A stretch of 64,000 nt of DNA from Beroe forskalii (taxonomy: Eukaryota > Ctenophora > Nuda > Beroida > Beroidae), in contig WFMF01000107.1 of assembly GCA_011033025.1 (NCBI GenBank), forward strand, positions 407,889-471,888. The letters are read 5' to 3'. The position numbers and the translations under genes were made by a program. The notes below the pieces were generated by a model, which did no database searches, was not told where the DNA came from, and saw only the letters and a program-made list of their open reading frames with translations. Positions 1 to 10,900 of this stretch are shown here, piece by piece. Positions within the stretch are counted from its first letter, which is position 1. Every line of letters starts with the position of its first letter.

Positions 1-78
1 CACTGCCTGGAACACTGCACACATCTTTCGATTCTAGTACATTAGGGTAAATAGTATGATATTGATACTTTGATAGTA

Positions 79-405
79 GTGTGATATGATATACAGTAGG
101 GTATACAGTATGGTATACAGTATGGTATACAGTATGATATACAGTAGGGTATACAGTATGGTATACAGTATGGTATACAGTATGATATACAGTATGGTAT
201 ACAGTATGGTATACAGTATGGTATACAGTATGGTATACAGTATGGTATACAGTATGATATACAGTATGGTATACAGTATGATATACAGTATGATATACAG
301 TATGGTATACACTATGATATACAGTATGGTATACAGTATGGTATACAGTATGGTATACACTATACACTATGATATACAGTAGGGTATACAGTATGGTATA
401 TACAT
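79..405. repeat. AT-rich minisatellite, about 12-bp unit (left arm)
   Basis: About 25 units of the type TATGGTATACAG, alternating with TATGATATACAG. The long frames here on both strands are products of the repeat. The reverse complement lies at 54442-54595 in fewer copies. Confidence 0.95.
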
Positions 406-964
406 TATACACATGATGAGTTGTCATGGTGACATTGAGTAACTGTACCCGCACTTTTTACACACATCTCACATCATCACAGCAGCAGGGTTGAATGGAG
501 GTATCAGGGCTCCTCAGTGACGTCATCATCACTGCTTAAAGTGGAGAGTTGACATCCTCACTGCGCCTCCTCTTCTGGGGAAATGAAATCTGTCGTTGAG
601 TAACGCCTCTACAGACGCAAGAGAGATCTGGTAGGAGAGCGATTCTTTCCTCCGAGTGTTAAATTATTTTTCACACTGACTATGCTTACTGATTCTCTTT
701 CTTCTTCTCAATTACTGGTATATTGGTAAATTGAGCGATCCGTCACGGACAGTATCACGCCAATACTACACCAGTACCACGCCACTACTACGCCACAATC
801 AAATTTCCTCATGGTTTCATCACCAGCACGGTGGTGATTATTTGTATTCGCTGACTTCTCCAGATCAACCATAGCTTATGAACTTCCCATTTCCAAACGA
901 ATATTGTTATTTTCAGTCCGACTTCCATTTTTGCTATGACAATTTACCTCAATTTAACATAGCT

Positions 965-1830
965 ACACCCCCCCCCCCCCATAAAAGGGGGATAAAGGGC
1001 ACAGATAAGGTAGGTACTAGGTTGCCCTAATTTCAATGATTCTGGGGGACTGGGACAGAAGGGGGAGTGAAAAACTTAGGGGGGGATTGGGACCTGGCAG
1101 AAGAATTTCAAAATTTGCGATGAAAATCCTATTTCCGTGAGAAATATTTTTCTTGGACCTTTTGATATGGGGCTGCACCCCCAGACCCCTGCTCTCCTTC
1201 AGCCTTCTGTAAGGCTGCCATATTACTTCGATACTTCAATTCCTTGCCATTTTCAAGGGATATCGGCTTAACCTGTGTTTCTTTGTTTTTATATTGTTTT
1301 TATATTATTTTTATATTATTTATATTTTGCTTTTATATTGTTTTTATATTGTGTTGACAATAGTCCTGAGGTTTCATGATTCCCTGATAAGCGTCACTTA
1401 AGCTTTATAGAACCCTCTGACGTTTTCATGCGGGTCTATAATATATAGACACTTGCCTGATCGGGTACATATTGGTTTAGACCCTCGCCCTACGGGCTCG
1501 GGCCAAAACTGGATACATCCCTCGGGCTTAGGCCCTCGGGCAGTATCCCAAAGTGGACCCGATAGGCGCGTGTCTATGCATTTTATAGATTCAAGAATTA
1601 AATGACATAAAAAGTGAACTTCATTGCAAATTTAGTCATCTTATATGTTAAAACTCAAAATTAACTATTTTTCTTCTGAATTGCTGTGTCAGCCACATTT
1701 CATGGAGTCATGGCTTTATCTTGTTAAACTTTAATCTTTTTATTAAATTTCTAGTTTCGGTTGATTCTTTTGTTAACAATTCAATGGACATATCTTGAAA
1801 TTTTGGAAGTTTTTGGTGGGACCTATGGAG
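965..1830 (+). repeat. Interspersed repeat, CCCC-start family (copy 1)
   Basis: Starts with a C run and AAAAGGGGGATAAAGGGC. It shares many blocks with 19190-19520 inside the channel gene, including CAATGATTCTGGGGG, AAGAATTTCAAAA, CTATTTCCGTGAGAAATATT and a tail with TTTTTGGTGGG. No coding capacity. It looks like a non-autonomous dispersed repeat of unknown class. Confidence 0.7.
1434..1589. mobile_element. Serial-hairpin element (left arm)
   Basis: Imperfect terminal inverted repeats of about 40 bp (TCTATAATATATAGACACTT against the complement of the right end) enclose two GC-core palindromes, CCCTCGCCCTACGGGCTCGGG and CCCTCGGGCTTAGGCCCTCGGG. No coding capacity. Same architecture as the copies at 17058-17227 and 56691-56829, with different terminal sequences. 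Confidence 0.6.
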
Positions 1831-1968
1831 AGAGCCACTTAAAAGCCTTTGTAACCTCTGGCAGCCCCCTGTAGCCTATAATCACCCCTTTTAAACCCCT
1901 AAACCCCCTTTGTACCCCCTAACAAACTCTACCAGCCTTCCTATCATCAATGTTGAAGTCGTGACGCT

Positions 1969-4900
1969 ATGGCGGAGGGTACTAATTCTATTTCTCATGG
2001 AAGCTCTTTCAAAGCGAAGAGGATTGACGCTAAAGGAAATGTTAAATACAAAGGTAATTAATATTAATTGATGATTATTCTATCGATTAGCAATAATGAG
2101 TAGTTCGTTATTATTATTATTAATTGATGTAACTGCCTACAAATTACAACGAGTCAAGGACGCTGGTGGAACGCCTTTTGGCAGACTGGAACCCCTGCTA
2201 ATGCATGCACATGCATTGATCGATAAAAACGCATTTAAAACTGTCTGCAAAAAACTTCCGACAAAAATTATATGAAATTGAATTGCGCGCACTATAAAAT
2301 GCGCGTCTTTATCAATCCCTTCAATGATCGATGCACATGGGTACTGTTCTTCGCTGTAAGTAAATCAAGTGGATATATGAATTATGAAACCCCCAATTTT
2401 CAGGTAACATTATGGTGACGATGTATGAAATTCAGTTCCTCCTACCTAAGCAAGTCAGAGAAAAGGACGGGAAAGTCATCCAAAAAGAGACATATCCTCT
2501 GAAGGTTAGAATCATTGCTTTTTTCCGAATTGAATCGCGGAGTTACGGCATTCGAGCTAATTGCTCAAATGCCGTTGATACTATACCTATCGTGGCAACT
2601 CTACGACTACTCAGATCAAAGCTTAGCTCTGACATTATGAAATGAAAAACTGGTCCAGTAAGGTTGCTAAAGATAGTAGACTGGTGCCTTTTCAACTTAC
2701 AGATCCAATAATCAGAGAATTTGCTGTCAGAAGGTGTTATTTTCAGGAGATAAAAAGTTACGGTTGCCATGAGAACGTGTTATCAATCAGAATGTGTTAT
2801 TTTCAGGAGATAAAGAGTTGCGGTTGCCATGAGAACGTGTTATCTATCAGAATGTGTTATTTTCAGGAGATAAAGAGTTACGGTTGCCATGAGAACGTCA
2901 ATTTAATCAGAAATAGGACGAGTAGAGTGGTTGCGAACATCTTCAATTGTAACAATTAAAACGTCGTGTTCTTGTGATATTTCAATGAATATATCATTCA
3001 TCATAGTCATGCATTCTGAGAAGTTTATTGGTTAGAACATACAACTGACACGCAACATATTCATATCACTAAGCTCTTATCTTAGCTAAATCTATAAATA
3101 ATTGAATTAAATTAATTTATTGGAAAATGCAATGCACTGAATATATTATACGGTAATCTACTGTCTGCTATTATGTGAAATACAATATACATTATACATT
3201 ATACACAGCAATTGGCAATGTCAAGGCACGAGCACTGTACTCAGTACACGGTGACGTAATGACGTATGTGAGCTAGTAGAGAGAGAGAGAGAGTTCCCGC
3301 TCAAACCCTATGCTTGTCAATACGTCACTGCATACCAAAACTCTGTTGCTCAGTGACTCTGTGTCTTGACCTTGTCAATAGCTGGGGAAAATTCTGCCCT
3401 TCAGTTGGTCTTGATATGTTGGTAAATTGAACACGGTTTGAAGAACACATGAAGACAAGTGGAATTGGTATGACCGAAGTTGGAAAACACTTGGCGGCAA
3501 ATCCAAGTTGCCAAATTACGTTTGAGGATTGTGATATACTAACGTTTGAAAGTAAAATGTTTAAACGCAAAATTAAAGAAAGCTTATATATACAGGAATA
3601 CGATGATGGAACATTAATTAATGATAAACTGAAATCAGTACCGTTATTCTTATTCAATTTACCAACATATCAAGACCAACTGAAGGGCAGAATTTTCCCC
3701 AGCTATTGACAAGGTCAAGACACAGAGCCACTGAGCAACAGAGTGTCGGTATGCAGTGACGTATTGACAAGCATAGGGTTTGAGCGGGAACTCTCTCTCT
3801 CTACTAGCTCACGTACGTCATTACGTCACCGTGTACTGAGTACAGTGCTCGTGCCTTGACATTGCCAATTGCTGTGTATATTGTATATTGTATATTAGTC
3901 AGGGATGAAATGGAAATCCGTTGGCTTTGAATGTTAAAAGCGATTTAGCAACTGGATATGTTATTTGAGACCCTAAGGAAGCTAACTTGACTTGTCGACA
4001 ATTTTGTATCAGCCGACCACGCCCTTTTTTGACCACGCCCATTATGCGCGTAAGAAAATAGCCATAACTTCGGTTCCTTTTGGAGTTGAGAGAAAACGTT
4101 CCACCTTAAAATGACCGCAATGGCCACATTATGCCAGGCGGATGATGGGTCCAAAGCCCTAGGACCTTCCGTTTTCGAGTTACAGCCCAAAAACTGATTT
4201 TTCATCACTCTCATGAGGCAGCGCCTTGTGAAAAATGTAACTTTGGTTCCTTTTGGAGTTGGGAGCAAAACAACCACCTTAAAATGATTGCAATCAGTAA
4301 ATTATAGGGGGTAGGTAATGGTTCTGAAGCCTTAGGATCTTCCGTCTCGGAGTAATTTCTCAATAAAAAGAATTTAAATTAGCTACAAGGCATAACACAC
4401 CCCTATCCACTCGTAGCATAACCCTATCAACTCTTAGCATACCCATCTCAACTCGTAGCATACCCCTATCAACTCATAACATATCCCTATCAATAAAAAG
4501 AATTCAAATTAGCTCAGCTATCAACTTATCAACTCATAACATACCCATATCAACTCGTAGCATACTCCTGTCAACTCGTAGCACACCCCTCTCAACTCAT
4601 AACATGCCCCTATCAATTGATAACGCACCCCTATCAAATTATCAACTCGTAGCATACTCCTATCAACTCATAACATACCCAATCCACTTATAATCCAACC
4701 CTCTCCAATCCTAAGCCACCCCTATTAACCCATAACATATCCCTATCAACTCGTAGCATTCCCCTCTCAACTCATAACATACCCCAATCAACACATAACA
4801 CACCCCTATCAACTCGTAGCATACCCCTGTCAACTCTTAGCATACCCCTCTCAACTCATAACACACCCCTCTCAACTCTCAGCACACCCCTCTCAACTCT

Positions 4901-7900
4901 TAGCATACACCTCTCAACTCATAACACAGCTCAGTCAACTCATAACATACCCCAATCAACTCATAACATACCCAAATCAACTCTTAGCATACCTCTCAAC
5001 TCATAACACACTCCAGTCAACTCATAACATGCCCCAATCAACTCATAACATACCTCAATCAATTCATAACATACCCCTGTCGTCTATCAACTCATTACAC
5101 ATCCCTATCAACTCGTAGCATGCCCCTATCAACTCATAACATGCCGCTATCAACTCATAATATGCCCTATCAACTCATAACACACCCTTGTCAACTCGTA
5201 ACACACAACCCTCTCAACTTAAAAAACAAACCCTCTCCACTCATTACCCACCCTTATTTACTCATAACATACCCCAGTCAACCCCATAACTTACCCCTAT
5301 CAACTCATAGCATACTTCTCTCGACTCATAACACACCCCTATCAGTATCAACTCATAACACACCCCTATCAACTCATAATACACCGGCCTGTTAACTCAT
5401 GCAGACGTAATTTGATTAACCAAATATGAATTCACCATGTTTCCCATATACAATTGCTTTAGGCATAAAGCAAAGCCCTTATGGATAAGGAAGATGCCTT
5501 ATGCATAAGGAAATTGCCTTATGAGTTTTGGGTTTCTCTTAAATAAGGGTTTCCCTAGTTATGCGTACCACCCAATGACTACAAGAGTACAAGCTGACAA
5601 ATGTGTTTGCACTTTAGAGTCAAATTATGCATGTATTATCAAACAGGAAATTCGCAAAGAAAAATTGCAATGTTGATATACCTAATGTGAGATGGGAATT
5701 GGGACCATTTTTACCACTGCAGAATATGCTCTCCATACAGTACCATCGAAGTAATGAATTCTTACAAGTTTCTTATCATACATCTTGTAAAGTTGTAATA
5801 CTTTGTTGGAAATCCAGGTAGATCTAATTTCAGATTTGATGGTCCATCAGTGCCTATTTTACATCAATGTAAAGTGGGTAATGTTGATATTCGCATGGTA
5901 CTTTGGTAGTTGCTTCTAACTACCTCACCTACATTTAACGTTAAAAGGTTTATGACTTCAAAAACGGAAGATCTCGAGGATTTGGCTCCATAATCTATTG
6001 TATCTAACCAAAATAATGTGGAGATTGCAATTATTTCATATTATGTGGTTGCCTGTAAGTTGCCTTGAAAAGGATGGAGAAATCAACAGCCTTGCAGCTT
6101 ACTTAATTTCGTGGTACCCCACTATAACAACTCAGATGTGGTGCATGCAATAGATAATGGACAGTTTCAGCAGCTTTTCATTTTCTTGCATAACTCACTT
6201 CGATTCGGGTGAACTGACTTAACCAAGTCACCCTCTCAGTATTATGTGGAGATCGCAGTCATCTATAATATGTGGTTGCCTGGAAGTTTGCTGCAAGGTT
6301 CAATGTCTTATAGCTGAGCTAATTTGAATTCTTTTTATTGATAGGGATAGGATATGTTATGAGTTGATAGGGGTATGCTACGAGTTGAGATGGGTATGCT
6401 AAGAGTTGATAGGGTTATGCTACGAGTGGATAGGGGTGTGTTATGCCTTGTAGCTAATTTAAATTCTTTCTATTGAGAAATTACTCCAAAACGGAAGATC
6501 CTAAGGCTTCAGAACCATTATCTACCCCCTATAATGTACTGATTGCGAACATTTTAAGGTGGTTGGTTTACTCCCAACTCCAAAAGGAACCAAAGTTACA
6601 TTTTTCACAAGGCGCTGCCTCGCGAGTGATGAAAAATCAGTTTTTGGGCTGTAACTCGAAAACGGAAGGTCCTAGGGCTTTGGAACCATCATCCGCCTGG
6701 CATAATGTGGCCATTGCGGTCATTTTAAGGTGGAACGTTTTCTCTCAACTCCAAAAGGAACCGAAGTTACGGCTATTTTCTTACGCGCAAAATGGGCGTG
6801 GTCAAAAAAGGGTGTGGTCGGCTGAAACAAAATTGTCGACAAGTCAAGTTAGCTTCCTTAGGGTCTCAAATAACATATCCAGTTGCTAAATCGCTTTTAA
6901 CATTCAAAGCCAACGGATTTAGATATTGGACCAATTCATCCCTGACTATATTGTATTTCACATTATAATAGCAGACAGTAGATTACCGTATAATATATTC
7001 AGTGCATTGCATTTTCCAATAAATTAATTTAAAAAACCGCCGAAAAACCGCGTGTGGTACACTTTGTACTGCACAATCACCCTGCCCAACTGATGACCCG
7101 TTTTTAGCCCAGAGCATCTCATACCTTTTCAGGCCTTAAATTATTATTAAACTCATATAAATTACTTGCTAGTTGAATGTATGAATGACAAAAATTGACC
7201 TATATGTAAAAATTAACTTAGATTTTTTGTTACTCTTGAATGCATGATTTTAATTTGCATATTTATACCTATATTTTAATTATAAATTTACCTTAAACCC
7301 CAAGACATGACATGGTCTATTCGCTGCAACTTTGTACTGTGTTTTATAGATTACAATAGATTTAGCTAAGATAAGAGCTTAGTGATATGAATATGTTGCG
7401 TGTCAGTTGTATGTTCTAACCAATAAACTTCTCAGAATGTATGACTATGATGAATGATATATTCATTGAAATATCACAAGAACACGACGTTTTAATTGTT
7501 ACAATTGAAGATGTTCGTAACTACTCTACTCGTCCTATTTCTGATTAAATTGACGAAGAAATCCCTATTCTACACACCACCATGAGAACGTGTTGTCTAT
7601 CAGAATGTGTTATTTTCAGGAGAAAAAGAGTTACGGTTGCCATGAGAACGTGTTATCTATCAGAATGTGTTATTTTCAGGAGATAAAGAGTTACGGCTGC
7701 CATGAGAACTTGCTGTCTATCAGAATGTGTTATTTTCAGGAGATAAAGAGTTACGGTTGCCATGAGAACGTGTTGTCTATCAGAATGTGTTATTTTCAGG
7801 AGATAAAGAGTTACGGTTGCCATGAGAACGTGTTGTCTATCAGAATGTGTTATTTTCAGGAGATAAAGAGTTACGGTTGTCATGAGAACGTGCTATCTAT

Positions 7901-10900
7901 CAGAATGTGTTATTTTCAGGAGATAAAGAGTTACGGTTGTCATGAGAACGTGTTATCTATCAGAATGTGTTATTTTCAGGAGATAAAGAGTTACGGTTGC
8001 CATGAGAACGTGTTGTCTATCAGAATGTGTTATTTTCAGGAGATAAAGAGTTACGGTTGCCATGAGAACGTGTTGTCTATCAGAATGTGTTATTTTCAGG
8101 AGATAAAGAGTTACGGTTGTCATGAGAACGTGCTATCTATCAGAATGTGTTATTTTCAGGAGATAAAGAGTTACGGTTGTCATGAGAACGTGTTATCTAT
8201 CAGAATGTGTTATTTTCAGGAGATAAAGAGTTACGGTTGCCATGAGAACGTGCTATCTATCAGAATGTGTTATTTTCAGGAGATAAAGAGTTACGGTTGT
8301 CATGAGAATGTGCTATCTATCAGAATGGGCGGTCCCTCTGTAGCTACGCAGGAAATACACTTTAAACTAAAGGAGGCACCAGTCGTCAAGGAGCTCATGG
8401 ACCAGGTGAGACATTGTCCCCTAAAGGGGGGGGGGGGTATTTTGAGAGACATTGCGCCCTAAGGGGGGGGGGGGTGAGACATTGCACACTAAGGGGGGTC
8501 AAGGAGCTCATGGACCAGGTGAGACATTCCCCCTGATTTCGCACACATATCGGGCTGCACTAATCGATACCCAGGTTATAAAGATGAACAAGAGGCCTGC
8601 CACGAGGATGCACAGCTTTGACTCTATCTCCTCCGGCTTCTACGGCATGAACATGTGAGTCATTGCTAACGTATATTTTAATTAATGACCCATTGACAAA
8701 TCAAACATGTGAGTCATTGCTTACTTGTCTTTTAATGACCCATTGTTTGGTTAATACTTTCTCCATACTTTCTACTGATCGGATAATACTTTCTAAATAC
8801 TTTCTCCCAATTGGTTAGTACTTTCTCCATAGAAGTGTGATACATTCATGATTCAACCAATGATGTAATCAGATGATTAAAATCACCATGACATGATGAG
8901 TTTATAGACCATTTTCTGACCTTCTAAAGTCCCATCATTGAACTAGAGGCGCTAGAGACGAGCAGGTCTCACAGAGGGACCACCAACTCACCGCGCTCAT
9001 GGAGAACCCTAGCTACCTCGACATGGACAAGAACAAGAGGAACGGCAATAATTACAGCAGGTCGGCAGCGTATTACCTTAACCTAAATAACCTTATAAGC
9101 AGGTCTCATCTACCGACCTGAACCTAATTAACCTTATTAACAGGACTCTCCAGGGACCTATTCCCGAATAGCCTAGTGAGCTACTAGCTTAATTAAACCA
9201 GCAGTAATTTTCCTTATCTGAACTAAACTCACTTAGCCTAATTAGCAACTCTCCTCTCAGATGTAAACCCAATTAACCTAATCAGCAACTCCTTCCGCAG
9301 CCGTAAGTTTGCCCGCTCCGTGTCAGTTGGCTCCTCTGACAGTTTCCTGACAAGCCCCACCTTCGCACCCCTCTACTCCAACTCGACTGACATGAGCAAC
9401 CCAGACAACACCAGTCCGGGGGTAAGTCTCACTTTATACTGGCGACTTTGCCCACTTCGACTTTTCCTATTTCATTGCGAGCCTTAATAGCATGTTTGTT
9501 ACCTTGACAACAATTAAAATATTCTGTTCCTTGCGCGGTAATACGTTTCTGTTCAGGCGATCCCGCCGGGATTGGATAATCCAGTGTTCCAGCTGAGCCC
9601 CCGCGACGCAACCGGCTTTCCTGTGATGAGTCCCACTTTGGTGGAGGGGGGTGTGGTGCCAGGTGAGTCCCACTTTGGTGGAGGGGGTGTGGTGCCAGGT
9701 GAGTCCCACTTTGGTGGAGGGGGGTGTGGTGCCAGGTGAGTCCCACTTTGGTGGAGGGGGTGTGGTGCCAGGTGAGTCCCACTTGGGGGGGGGGTGGTGC
9801 CAGGTGAGTCCCACTTTGGTGAAGGGGGGTGTGGTGCCAGGTGAATCCCACTTTGGTGGAGGGGGTGTGGTGCCAGGTGAGTCCCACTTTGGTGGAGGGG
9901 GTGTTGTGCCAGGTGAGTCCCACTTTGGTGGAGGGGGTGTGGTGCCAGGTGAGTCCCACTTTGGTGGAGGGGGGTGTGGTGCCAGGTGAGTGCCACTTTG
10001 GTGGAGGGGGTGTGGTGCCAGGTGAGTTCCACTTTGGTGGAGGGGGGTGTGGTGCCAGGTGAGTCCCACTTTGGTGGAGGGGTGTGTGGTGCCAGGTGAG
10101 TCCCACTTTGGTGGAGGGGGGTGTGGTGCCAGGTGAGTCCCACTTTGGTGGAGGGGGTGTGGTGCCAGGTGAGTCCCACTTTGGTCGAGGGGTGTGGTGC
10201 CAGGTGAGTCCCACTTTGGTGGAGGGGGTGTTGTGCCAGGTGAGTCCCACTTTGGTGGAGGGGGGGGTGTGGTGCCAGGTGAGTCCCACTTTGGTGGAGG
10301 GGTGTGGTGCCAGGTGAGTTCCACTTTGGTGGAGGGGGGTGTGGTGCCAGGTGAGTCCCACTTTGGTGGAGGGGGTGTGGTGCCAGGTGAGTCCCACTTT
10401 GGTTGAGGGGGTTGGTGCCAGGTGAGTCCCACTTTGGTGGAGGGGGGTGTGGTGCCAGGTGAGTCCCACTTTGGTGGAGGGGGGTGTGGTGCCAGGTGAG
10501 TCCCACTTTGGTGGAGGGGGTGTGGTGCCAGGTGAGTCCCACTTTGGTGGAGGGGGTGTGGTGCCAGGTGAGTCCCACTTTGCTGGAGGGGGGGGTGTGG
10601 TGCCAGGTGAGTCCCACTTTGCTGGAGGGGGGTGTGGTGCCAGGTGAGTCCCACTTTGGTGGAGGGGTGTGGTGCCAGGTGAGTCCCACTTTGGTGGAGG
10701 GGCGTGGTGCCAGGTGAGTCCCACTTTGGTGGAGGGGGTGGTGCCAGGTGAGTCCCACTTTGGTGGAGGGGGGTGTGGTGCCAGGTGAGTCCCACTTTGG
10801 TGGAGGGGGGTGTGGTGTCAGGTGAGTCCCACTTTGGTGGAGGGGGTGTGGTGCCAGGTGAGTCCCCCTATGGTGGAGGGGGGTGTGGTGCCAGGTGAGT

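Larger units (their letters stand above)
406..1968 (+). other. Upstream region of left adaptor copy, no gene seen
   Basis: Non-coding sequence, mirrored at 52812-54440. It holds a mini-array of CGCCACTACTA-like units (about 750-795; larger in the right arm at 53990-54090), an interspersed repeat at about 965-1830 and a hairpin element at 1434-1589. The adaptor start codon at 1969 follows a T-rich tract, but no TATA box or other promoter element could be assigned with confidence. Confidence 0.6.
2896..7555. mobile_element. 4.66 kb foldback element inside the exon 3 array (left arm only)
   Basis: Both ends read CGTCAATTTAATCAG inward. Left inverted segments 2896-3186 and 3895-4430 pair with 6944-7555 and about 6310-6943. 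The right limb has an extra segment of about 320 bp (7027-7350), and the left limb is interrupted by the nested foldback 3196-3890. The centre is a minisatellite of about 22 bp (4400-5400) plus repeated modules containing CCAAAAGGAACC and GACCACGCCC. No transposase frame seen. The right arm at 51827-51862 is the unoccupied state. Confidence 0.85.
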
